NCBI GenBank assembly: GCA_913052275.1
Contig: CAJXDX010000022.1
Coordinates: 1-17,233, forward strand
Length of the DNA stretch: 17,233 nucleotides
Direction: 5' to 3'
DNA from: an uncultured Pseudomonadota bacterium
GTDB taxonomy: Bacteria > SAR324 > NAC60-12
Every line of letters begins with the position of its first letter. The first letter of the stretch is position 1. Shown here one piece after another: positions 6,022 through 13,738 of the stretch. The position numbers and the translations under genes are program-made. The notes beneath the pieces are model-generated. The model saw only the letters and a program-made list of their open reading frames with translations, ran no database searches and was not told where the DNA came from.

Positions 6022-7722
6022 TCATTTTGCCTTCAGGAAATCAAAATCACAACCTTCATCTGCCTGCATAACATGGTTCTGATAAAGCCAGGCATATCCA
6101 CGCTTGGCATTATTTTCCTTCATTTCCGGGTTTTGTTTGAATTCATCCCGTCGTATTTTCAGTTCATTTTCTGAAACATTCAGATCCAGACGGCGCTCTG
6201 ACACACTTAATTCAATTATGTCACCGGTACGAACCAGTCCAAGCGGTCCACCCACAGATGCTTCCGGAGTAACATGAAGAATGATTGTACCAAAGGCAGT
6301 TCCGCTCATTCTTGCATCAGAAATCCGCACCATATCCTTCACTCCTGCATTCGAAAGCTTTGCAGGTATTGGCAGGTATCCAGATTCAGGCATCCCTGTT
6401 CCACTGCGTGGCCCCGCATTCTGCAGGATCAGGAAATCATCCTGTTTAACGTCTAGCTTGGAATCATCAATGCGGTTTGACAAGTCTTCAAGTGAATTGA
6501 AGACGATTGCACGGCCTTTCCTTTCAAAAAGTGAAGAATCTGCTGCAGAACGTTTGAGTATTGCCCCCTGTGGAGCAAGTGATCCAAAAAGAGCAACAAG
6601 TCCTCCTTGGGGCTCAATAGGATCATTCAGTGGACGTATTACCTGGTGATTAACATAACTGTCTTCTTTTTTCAGTCTTTCTTCCAGGGATTGTCCGCTG
6701 ATGTCGAGGCAATTTAAGTGAAGCAGAGGTTTTAGTTCTCTCAACACAGCACCCAGCCCACCTGAAGTAAAAAAGTGCTCCATGTAATGTGCGCCGCTTG
6801 GTTTCAAATTGACCAGCAAAGGAGTGGAATCGCTGAGGCGATTAAGTGTTTTTAGTGATACTTCTTTTCCGACTCTTCCTGCAATTGCAGTGAGGTGTAT
6901 CACAGCATTTGTGGAACCTCCGATTGCCAGGAGAACCCTGATGGCATTTTCAATGGATTCATGGGTCAGAAGTTGTTCAGGAGTCAATCCCGCATTAGCA
7001 AGTTTCACAGCCTGTTCTCCTGTTGCTTCTGACGCCCTCAGGCGGTCAGCATGCACTGCAGGTATAGCAGCAGTGCCGGGAAGCGTGAATCCCAGAGTTT
7101 CTGAAATGCATGCCATTGTGCTGGCAGTGCCCATGACCGGGCATGTGCCTGCAGTTGTGGCAAGCCGGCCTTCAATTAAGTCGATTTCAGTTTTTGACTT
7201 TTCTCCGGCACGATACTGAGCCCAGAATCGCCTGCAGTCTGTACATGCTCCCAATTGCTCACCTTGATGCGAACCGGTCATCATCGGCCCTGCAACCAGT
7301 TGAATTGCTGGAATTCCTGCTGATACTGCTCCCATCAGCTGTGCCGGCAATGTTTTGTCACATCCACCCATCAGAACAACTGAGTCCATAGGCTGTGCCC
7401 GTATCATCTCCTCCACGTCCATTGACATAAGGTTCCTGAACATCATGCTGGTTGGATTTATGAATGATTCTCCCAGCGAAATAGTTGGGAATTCCAGCGG
7501 TAATCCACCTGCCGAAATAACACCTCTCTTGACTGCATCCAGTAGTTCAGGGAAATGGCGATGACAGTTGTTAAAACCACTGGGAGGATAGGCGATTCCA
7601 ACCACAGGACGTGAAAGCATTGTTCCGGAATAGCCCATAGAACGGGCAAAGGAGTAGCGAAGATAGCGTGAAAAATCCTGGTCGCCGTATTGCGTAAGAC
7701 CCTTTTTTAATCCTTTTGCCAT
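6022..7722 (-). CDS. IlvD/Edd-family iron-sulfur dehydratase (sugar-acid dehydratase type)
   Basis: Dehydratase of the dihydroxy-acid/6-phosphogluconate/pentonate dehydratase family, which removes water from a 2,3-dihydroxy acid to give a 2-keto-3-deoxy acid. The protein has 566 residues from ATG 7722; a TTG at 7737 would add five. The three cluster cysteines are visible in NNCHRH (C53), GGCDKT (C121, with the metal-site lysine K123) and GTCPVMGTASTMAC (C194). Other signatures are ISDARMSGTAFG with the catalytic serine and the C-terminal HVMQADEGCDFDFL. The segment LGESFINPTSMMFRNLMSMD resembles arabinonate/xylonate dehydratases more than IlvD of branched-chain biosynthesis. It lies 24 bases after the TPP enzyme gene and two genes after TctA. 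A catabolic sugar-acid-like substrate is therefore inferred; its identity is unknown. Confidence 0.88.
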   Translation of the reverse strand: MAKGLKKGLTQYGDQDFSRYLRYSFARSMGYSGTMLSRPVVGIAYPPSGFNNCHRHFPELLDAVKRGVISAGGLPLEFPTISLGESFINPTSMMFRNLMSMDVEEMIRAQPMDSVVLMGGCDKTLPAQLMGAVSAGIPAIQLVAGPMMTGSHQGEQLGACTDCRRFWAQYRAGEKSKTEIDLIEGRLATTAGTCPVMGTASTMACISETLGFTLPGTAAIPAVHADRLRASEATGEQAVKLANAGLTPEQLLTHESIENAIRVLLAIGGSTNAVIHLTAIAGRVGKEVSLKTLNRLSDSTPLLVNLKPSGAHYMEHFFTSGGLGAVLRELKPLLHLNCLDISGQSLEERLKKEDSYVNHQVIRPLNDPIEPQGGLVALFGSLAPQGAILKRSAADSSLFERKGRAIVFNSLEDLSNRIDDSKLDVKQDDFLILQNAGPRSGTGMPESGYLPIPAKLSNAGVKDMVRISDARMSGTAFGTIILHVTPEASVGGPLGLVRTGDIIELSVSERRLDLNVSENELKIRRDEFKQNPEMKENNAKRGYAWLYQNHVMQADEGCDFDFLKAK

Positions 7723-7746
7723 AAAAATTGACTTCAATAAAAAATT

Positions 7747-9651
7747 TTACAGGTTCTGTGTATGGTATTTTTCCTGAACAGACTCACACCAGTTTCCAAC
7801 GTTCCAGGAACCGTAGGCACCCATTCCTCCCAGCGGATTATCTCCGTAATAGACAGGTAAATGTATGACTGATAATCCCTGGTGTGTGTATGCTTTTTCA
7901 AGTGCCGATTTCAACTCTGAAGTGCTTTCACCACCAAAGAATGCTTCAACTCCTTTCACTGCGTTAGCCATGCTGACATAATCAATTTCCACAGAGTCGT
8001 TTGTCTTGAAACCCGCTCCGTACTGTGCCTCCTGAAGACCGGTAATTGCACTCATCCTGCGGTTGTCAAATATAACTATCATGCCCTTAACTCCCAGTTC
8101 TACTGCATCGATCAAAATCTGCGGGTTCATCATAAAAGAACCGTCTCCACAAAAACATATGCCATATTGAGGCTGGTCAGCCAGGGCAGAAGCGGCAAGA
8201 GCGCTTGGAGCAAAGCCCATGTATGAGGCACCTGATTCAGTATAGGTTTCGGATGGACTGTCATCCTCGACAATCTGAAATCCATTAGCCTGAACGTCTC
8301 CCGCGTCAAAATATTTAACTGCATTGATTTTTCTTGCAAAATCAGCAACAACCTTGATTGCAGAGGGTTGAGTTAAAACGGGACGTTTCCATGCTTCATC
8401 CTTGATCGGTGGACAATTAAAGCGTTCCTGTTTGAATTCATACCATTCCCGTTTGCTGTCAGCACAATGGTTTAGCCAGGACTTTTTGTTATCATTGATT
8501 TCAGCAGGCGCTTTTTTGAAGATTTGCAGCAGTTTGTCCAGTGTTGCTCCTATATCACCGGGCAGCAAAACTGTTCTATTGTAATGTGCAACATCGATCA
8601 GATCGTGATTCAGATTTATTACATCCGTAACTTTTTCATACCCGATTCCAGAACAGTCGGACTGACATACAGCCCTTGATCCAATTACCACCAGAAGTTC
8701 AGCATTTGCCATTGCATAATTCCCGCTGATTGACCCTTTGCTGCCCCCCACATGCATATTCAGGGGGTGCTGATCAGGAAGAACCCCTGTTGAACCCGGA
8801 GAGAGAACTACAGGTATGCCGCATGTTTCGGCTAATTGCTTTACCTTTTCAGCAAATTTGCAGCTTCCACCTCCAGCCTTAATTACTATTTTAGATGAGT
8901 TTCTTATTAACGTGAATGCCTTCTCAAGCTGCTCATTATCTGAGACACTTGTCAAAGGAAAGTTCGGCAGACCAGGCAATGCTTCCAGGTTCAAGGGATT
9001 GATCATTTCAGGCTGTGTGTTGATTGGCATCAAAAGATAAAAAGGACCGGCTTTACAGGGATGATTGACCCTTAATCCTCCCCTTCTTAAAGCATTTCTA
9101 AGTGCCTTAGGTGTATGCAGGACATATGATTCTCCAAATTGAGCAGTAACCTGGCCAAAGAGTCCCTGTTCATTCTTGGGAATCTGCTGCATGTTGTATC
9201 CCTCTCCGTGAGTGGTTTCGTCACCATAGATATGATACAGTCCAACTCCGTTTGAACTGCTTGCGAGCGACCCTGCAAGAGCCTGCATTGCCCCTGGTCC
9301 TATTGATGTGACCAATGCCGGTATTTCTCCGTATTGCCAGCGCAGAGTAGTTGCAGCGTGAGCCATTGCAATTTCATTCCGGAAATTAAATGTTTGGATC
9401 ACTCCGGCTTCATGATAAACACGAAGTACTTCTCCAATGTCAGTGGATCCATGGCCAAATATGGCAAGGTACTTTTTGACTCCCTGTTTAAGCATTCCGA
9501 GCACAAGACCCTCTGAAAGCGTGCATTCAATCAGCTGAGGAATAATTCCGGTACTCAGGGCATTTTGCAGGCTTCCTGCTTCAGCAATGGTCCTGGCACG
9601 CTCAAACATCATTTCAGATAGCTTCACCATGTTGTCCTGTTTTTGGTTCAT
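7747..9651 (-). CDS. TPP-dependent enzyme, IolD-like (cyclic diketone hydrolase/carboligase type)
   Basis: Large thiamine-diphosphate enzyme of the acetolactate synthase superfamily, 634 residues. An N-terminal PYR domain carries the cofactor-activating glutamate in FRNEIAMAHAA (E93) and TSIGPGAMQALAGSLAS. A central domain spans roughly residues 235-380. The C-terminal PP domain has the TPP/Mg motif from GDGSF (502-506) to DN (529-530). The IFGHGSTDIGE opening and the NE in place of the HE of acetolactate synthases resemble IolD, which hydrolyses a cyclic 1,2-diketone in inositol degradation. A second ATG at 9630 has AGGA at better spacing and may be the real start. It lies between TctA and the dehydratase gene. 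Ring hydrolysis is an inference; a carboligase or decarboxylase role is possible. Confidence 0.82.
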   Translation of the reverse strand: MNQKQDNMVKLSEMMFERARTIAEAGSLQNALSTGIIPQLIECTLSEGLVLGMLKQGVKKYLAIFGHGSTDIGEVLRVYHEAGVIQTFNFRNEIAMAHAATTLRWQYGEIPALVTSIGPGAMQALAGSLASSSNGVGLYHIYGDETTHGEGYNMQQIPKNEQGLFGQVTAQFGESYVLHTPKALRNALRRGGLRVNHPCKAGPFYLLMPINTQPEMINPLNLEALPGLPNFPLTSVSDNEQLEKAFTLIRNSSKIVIKAGGGSCKFAEKVKQLAETCGIPVVLSPGSTGVLPDQHPLNMHVGGSKGSISGNYAMANAELLVVIGSRAVCQSDCSGIGYEKVTDVINLNHDLIDVAHYNRTVLLPGDIGATLDKLLQIFKKAPAEINDNKKSWLNHCADSKREWYEFKQERFNCPPIKDEAWKRPVLTQPSAIKVVADFARKINAVKYFDAGDVQANGFQIVEDDSPSETYTESGASYMGFAPSALAASALADQPQYGICFCGDGSFMMNPQILIDAVELGVKGMIVIFDNRRMSAITGLQEAQYGAGFKTNDSVEIDYVSMANAVKGVEAFFGGESTSELKSALEKAYTHQGLSVIHLPVYYGDNPLGGMGAYGSWNVGNWCESVQEKYHTQNL

Positions 9652-9669
9652 TAGTGCGATTGTTCTCAG

Positions 9670-11172
9670 CTAAGGAGTCATTTGTTGAGTTTTTTTTCCG
9701 AGTCGTGCGGCATAAAAGGACCAGAAGATTGAAAACACTGAAAGAATCAGAAACAGCAGACTTACCGGAGATGTAAAGAAGATGCTCACATCGCCTCTTG
9801 AACCTGTAAGCGCGACTCTAAGGTGCTCCTCAAGCTGACCTCCCAGCACCAGAGCTAAAAGCAGTGGCACAACAGGCATATCAAGCCATCGCATTGCCAG
9901 CCCAAGCAGTCCGAAAAAAAACATTACGTAAACATCGAAAAAATTATTTCTGAGGGAATAGCTACCTACCACGCATAAAATGGCAATAGTCGGCATCAGC
10001 AGTGCTTTGGGGGTTGAAAGAAGCTTTACAAGCAGCCTGACTGCTGACAAAGCGATAATGAGATTGAAAATGTTGGCCCAGAAAAAGGCAAAGATAACAC
10101 TATAGGCGAAATCTCCCCGTTCCATAAACAGAAGAGGACCTGGCGAAAGACCATGAATCATAAGCGCTCCTATCAAGATAGCAGTTACAGGGTCTCCCGG
10201 AATTCCTAGAGTCATCATTGGAATTAAAGCTCCTCCTGTTACAGCATTATTTGCGGATTCAGGTGCAGCAATGCCTTCTACACATCCTTTGCCAAAATCC
10301 TGCGGATTTTTGCTTAGCTTTTTGGTGTAATCATAACTGATAAATGCGGCGATTGGTCCACCTACTCCTGGCAGGATTCCAAGGAAGGAACCTGTAATTG
10401 AGCCGATACTCACGGGTTTGATCATTCTTAAAAGCTGTTTCAGGTCTGGCAAAACTGAGGCTATTCTTGATTGGGTACGTGTATGAGACTGTCCTTTCTG
10501 ACTTCCTGCAAGGTTTTCAACCAGCTGGGGAACAGCAAATAATCCGATCATGGCAGTCAGGAAATGTACTCCGGCCATCAGGTTAACCTCACCAAAAGTA
10601 AAGCGTGCAGTGCCCATAACAGGATCCTGTCCTATTGTCACAAGCATAAGTCCAATAACTGCAGAAAGGAGTCCTTTAACAAGAGACTTTGCTGCAAAGC
10701 TGCATATGATGGTTAAACCAAAGAAAAGCAGGCTGAAAAGATCAGGAGCCCTGAACTGAAGGGCTATTTCAGCCAGCAAAGGTGCAATAAAATAAAGACA
10801 GCAGAAACTGAATAAACCACCTATGAAACTGGCCACTATTGCAGTGCCCAGTGCGCGTCCAGCTTCACCTCTGACTGACATCGGATAACCGTCCATTGCA
10901 GTTGCCGATGCTGAAGGAGTTCCAGGAATATTAAGCAGTATTGCAGCAAAACTCCCCCCCATCATTCCACCCACATACAGTCCTAAAAGCAGTGATATTG
11001 AAATTACCGGGTCCAAAACAAATGTGGCCGGAAGAACGATGATGATTCCTGTACTGATTGTCATGCCAGGTATCATTCCCACTACCAATCCGAGCAAAGA
11101 ACCTGTGGCAGTGGCAATCATGCTCATAGGCAGACTGGCCTGCAGAAAACCTTCTAAAATTTCCGGATTCAT
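9670..11172 (-). CDS. tctA: Tripartite tricarboxylate transporter large membrane protein TctA
   Basis: Main membrane component of a tripartite tricarboxylate transporter, which imports carboxylates and related acids using an ion gradient and a periplasmic binding protein. It has 500 residues, the standard size, with about 10-12 hydrophobic segments. Family signatures are GSLLGLVVGMIPGMTISTG near residues 24-42, and GGMMGGSFAAILLNIPGTPS followed by AMDGYPMSVRGEAGRAL near 68-106. A related motif repeats in the second half (GILPGVGGPIAAFISYDYTK, then MTLGIPGDPVTAILIGAL). The start overlaps the TctB stop as ATGA. It is followed closely by the TPP enzyme gene, linking uptake to catabolism. Substrate unknown. 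Confidence 0.95.
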   Translation of the reverse strand: MNPEILEGFLQASLPMSMIATATGSLLGLVVGMIPGMTISTGIIIVLPATFVLDPVISISLLLGLYVGGMMGGSFAAILLNIPGTPSASATAMDGYPMSVRGEAGRALGTAIVASFIGGLFSFCCLYFIAPLLAEIALQFRAPDLFSLLFFGLTIICSFAAKSLVKGLLSAVIGLMLVTIGQDPVMGTARFTFGEVNLMAGVHFLTAMIGLFAVPQLVENLAGSQKGQSHTRTQSRIASVLPDLKQLLRMIKPVSIGSITGSFLGILPGVGGPIAAFISYDYTKKLSKNPQDFGKGCVEGIAAPESANNAVTGGALIPMMTLGIPGDPVTAILIGALMIHGLSPGPLLFMERGDFAYSVIFAFFWANIFNLIIALSAVRLLVKLLSTPKALLMPTIAILCVVGSYSLRNNFFDVYVMFFFGLLGLAMRWLDMPVVPLLLALVLGGQLEEHLRVALTGSRGDVSIFFTSPVSLLFLILSVFSIFWSFYAARLGKKTQQMTP

Positions 11173-11648
11173 GAGATCAGACCTGCAAGCAAACCCCGAG
11201 GCAGCATTACTCCAAATCCATGCCTGAAAAGTAAATAAAGAAAAACTGGAATAATCAGTGCTCCTGTGATCAGCACTTTTTTACGCTGTTCTCCGTAAAA
11301 CCACATGAATACTGCAACAAATGGAACTGCCGCGAGGATGAAACCTAAATATGGAAGTGCTATCAGAAATACCAGGAAAATTGCAAGTGCCAAATAAGCT
11401 GAACTGCTTTTAGTGTCTTCTTCCAGCGGATAGTTGTTTTGCTTAAGGAACAGGCCCTGGTACAGAAGTGCTCCGGATAGTACAAGAGCCAGAACCGTAT
11501 TAATCCATGGAAAGAATGACGGATCAGGGGTATTGGGTAGTGTTCGTGCTGGAAGTTGTGAAGTTAGATATGCGTATATTGCTGTAACAGCCAAAAGCAC
11601 AGCCGCAGCCGTTACATTCCTGAAACTCATGTGGCTCTGGTTACCCAT
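11169..11648 (-). CDS. tctB: Tripartite tricarboxylate transporter small membrane protein TctB
   Basis: Small integral membrane partner of TctA, 159 residues, the typical length. Four hydrophobic segments lie near residues 10-28, 46-66, 85-116 and 122-140. As usual for TctB, sequence identity is low and the call rests on topology, size and position between TctC and TctA. The ATG at 11648 is preceded by the pyrimidine-rich CCTTCCTCTAA rather than a ribosome binding site. An ATG six codons later (11630) is an alternative. A perfect 9-base-pair hairpin ends 11 bases before the first ATG. Confidence 0.87.
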   Translation of the reverse strand: MGNQSHMSFRNVTAAAVLLAVTAIYAYLTSQLPARTLPNTPDPSFFPWINTVLALVLSGALLYQGLFLKQNNYPLEEDTKSSSAYLALAIFLVFLIALPYLGFILAAVPFVAVFMWFYGEQRKKVLITGALIIPVFLYLLFRHGFGVMLPRGLLAGLIS

Positions 11649-11659
11649 TTAGAGGAAGG

Positions 11660-11682
11660 CGGTCCTGCTAGATGCAGGACCG
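11660..11682 (-). other. Perfect hairpin between tctC and tctB
   Basis: Arms CGGTCCTGC and GCAGGACCG form a perfect 9-base-pair, GC-rich stem around a 5-base loop. It lies 24 bases after the TctC stop and 11 bases before the TctB ATG. No T run follows, so full termination is unlikely. It probably protects the upstream RNA or causes partial attenuation, favouring the binding protein, and could also mask or shape the weak TctB initiation region. Confidence 0.65.
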
Positions 11683-11706
11683 TTATGACATCTTGAATGA
11701 TGGCAG

Positions 11707-12672
11707 CTATTTAGATTTGTAAAGATCAGCTCCTTTGAAGATATTCTTAACTTTATTATCTTCATTGCTGAGGAGCGCTGTAAAAGCTTTTGGCCCCATT
11801 GGGTCAACAGTGAACCCTTTCTTTTTTGCAAGTCCCATGAATGCTTTTGATTTCGCGGCTTTACTCATTGCATCAAAGAGCTTGTCCTTGATTGATTGAG
11901 GAGTCCCGGGAGCAACTGAAAGTCCACGGAAAAGATCCAGTTCTGCGTCATAACCAAGCTCTCCCATAGTAGGTACATCCGGAATAACCATGTTGCGTTT
12001 TGAAGTTGGAACGGCAAGAATCCTGAGTTTACCTGCTTTTGAAAGTCTAATTGCTCCTGTCAACGGGGCTACCATGGCATCAGCTTCACCGCTTAGAACA
12101 GAAGCGTTTCGCCCTTTAATTCCCTTCGGCAGGTGAATAACCTTACAGTTAATTGCATTCATGATGGCAATTGCCGCGGTATGTGTAGCGCTACCTGTAC
12201 CGGAATTAGCGATTTTGTATGTGTTTGGATTACTTCTGCAGTCACTGACAAAATCCTGAAAACTTTTCCAGTTTGAATCAGCTTTGACAACAAAAGGCTG
12301 CGGCTGGTATTCGACCCGACCAATGTGATCCATGGCATCATAATCAAAATCAGTGTTCCCCAGATTTGTTGTTGTCAGGACAGATGTAGAATTCCAGCCT
12401 ATTGTGTAACCATCAGGCTTTGAATTGACGATATATGTATACGTTATTGCGCCTCCGGCTCCAGGCTTGTTGATGGGCGTCAATGGTACTCCAAGGATAT
12501 TGCTCATTTCCTTGGCAAGCAGTCTACCTTCAATGTCTGCTCCTCCACCGGCGCCGAATGGTATAATGAATTCAATTGGTCGATCAGGAAAACCTGCAGA
12601 AGCAGTGGCTGCAAAAAAGACAAGGTATAAGAAAGCCAAACTCCGGCTTAACATTTTTTTGATTGTGCACAT
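11707..12672 (-). CDS. tctC: Tripartite tricarboxylate transporter substrate-binding protein TctC (Bug family)
   Basis: Periplasmic binding protein of the Bug/TctC family, 321 residues. A Sec signal peptide is clear: basic start CTIKK, hydrophobic core about 12-22, and ASA before the predicted cut after residue 26, giving mature GFPDRPIEFIIPFGAGGG. Family hallmarks are that PF-AGGG loop, NKPGAGGAITYTYIVNSKPDGYT (first part about 68-76), VPTSKRNMVIPDVPTMGELGYD, and a C-terminal APGTPQSIKDKL segment. Start ATG 12672 has AAGGAG with a 5-base spacer. It begins 19 bases after the molybdenum-hydroxylase reading frame and precedes TctB and TctA. Bug proteins bind carboxylates, aromatic acids, amides and nicotinate-like compounds; the ligand here is unknown. 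Confidence 0.95.
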   Translation of the reverse strand: MCTIKKMLSRSLAFLYLVFFAATASAGFPDRPIEFIIPFGAGGGADIEGRLLAKEMSNILGVPLTPINKPGAGGAITYTYIVNSKPDGYTIGWNSTSVLTTTNLGNTDFDYDAMDHIGRVEYQPQPFVVKADSNWKSFQDFVSDCRSNPNTYKIANSGTGSATHTAAIAIMNAINCKVIHLPKGIKGRNASVLSGEADAMVAPLTGAIRLSKAGKLRILAVPTSKRNMVIPDVPTMGELGYDAELDLFRGLSVAPGTPQSIKDKLFDAMSKAAKSKAFMGLAKKKGFTVDPMGPKAFTALLSNEDNKVKNIFKGADLYKSK

Positions 12673-12677
12673 AATAT

Positions 12678-12683
12678 CTCCTT
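12678..12683 (-). promoter_or_regulatory. Shine-Dalgarno site of tctC
   Basis: On the minus strand AAGGAG lies 5 bases before ATG 12672. It is stronger than the sites of the enzyme genes upstream, consistent with high production of a periplasmic binding protein, and it fixes the TctC start. Confidence 0.7.
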
Positions 12684-12691
12684 AAAGCGAA

Positions 12692-13738
12692 TTAAATTGA
12701 TTTTGCTGACTTTTCTACGGAATCTGCACTATCTCGCTTTTCCCGAAGAGCTGCAAGCACTTTTTCCGGCGTTGCCGGAAGTGAATGAATCCTCACTCCA
12801 ACGGCATCATAAATGGCATTTATGATAGCCGGTGCGGTGGGGATCATGGATGGTTCACCAATCCCTTTTACTCCAAGCGGACTCAAAGGATCAGGATCTT
12901 CAATGATCACTGAAGAAACTTCGGGAACATCAAGACTGGTGGGCAGTATATATTTAGCAAGGTTCATGGTTGATGGATAACCGTCCACCTGTTTATAATC
13001 TTCCATCAGGGTCTGCCCTACTGCCATCACAACACCTCCTTCTATCTGCCCCTCAACACCCTGCGGGTTGACAGCCCGACCAACATCATGGGCAGCCCAG
13101 ACACCAAGAACCTGGACCTCACCTGTTTCGGTATCAATTTCAACTTCAGCAACCTGTGCTCCATAAACATATGCCTGCCAGGGGCTGCCGCTGCCATTTT
13201 CCGGGTCCAATCCTGTGTGGTTTGCAGTGAATGATCCGCTGCCAACCGGCACTACTCCTCTATTTTTACACAATTCAACTGCCTCGCTTATGGTAATACA
13301 ACGAGTTTTGTCCAGTGTGCTGATCATTCCATTAGAACATACAATATCATCCTCTGAAATTTCCCATTCCTGTGCTAATTCTTTTATCAGTCTTTTTCGG
13401 GCTTCTCTGCATGCAAGCGCTACAGCATTTCCTATCATGTATGTCTGTCTTGTAGCTCCTGCATGTGCAGCTTCAGGGGATCGGGCAGTGTCGTTGTCTC
13501 CAATGGTTACATCCTGAGGTTTGATTCCAAGTTCATCTGCAGCTATCTGAGCCAGTACTGTCAGGATACCTTCTCCAATTTCCGTTACACCCGTGATTAT
13601 TTTGGCTGTACCGCCATCATCAAGTTCTGCCCATGCACCAGCCCTGTCAATGGTTGCTGTCCTTGCTATACCATACCAGCAGGCGGCTACACCGCGGCCT
13701 CTTTTCTGTCTAACTGATTTGCGTAGAGGGGCATTCAT
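12692..13738 (-). CDS. Molybdopterin-binding subunit, C-terminal part (xanthine dehydrogenase family), separate reading frame
   Basis: C-terminal section of a molybdenum hydroxylase large subunit, 348 residues from ATG 13738. It begins where the second molybdopterin domain normally starts (RGRGVAACWYGIART, then WAELDDGGTAKIITGVTEIG). It contains DNDTARSPEAAHAGATRQTY, AAHDVGRAVNPQGVEGQIEG and GVKGIGEPSM, whose glutamate is the family's catalytic base. The ATG overlaps the TGA of the preceding frame as ATGA. Upstream, this frame remains open only back to a TGA near 13828. Either the large subunit is natively two chains, or a frameshift (real or a sequence error) broke one gene of about 980 residues. 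The frame is otherwise intact and shows no decay. It is followed 19 bases later by tctC. Confidence 0.85.
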   Translation of the reverse strand: MNAPLRKSVRQKRGRGVAACWYGIARTATIDRAGAWAELDDGGTAKIITGVTEIGEGILTVLAQIAADELGIKPQDVTIGDNDTARSPEAAHAGATRQTYMIGNAVALACREARKRLIKELAQEWEISEDDIVCSNGMISTLDKTRCITISEAVELCKNRGVVPVGSGSFTANHTGLDPENGSGSPWQAYVYGAQVAEVEIDTETGEVQVLGVWAAHDVGRAVNPQGVEGQIEGGVVMAVGQTLMEDYKQVDGYPSTMNLAKYILPTSLDVPEVSSVIIEDPDPLSPLGVKGIGEPSMIPTAPAIINAIYDAVGVRIHSLPATPEKVLAALREKRDSADSVEKSAKSI

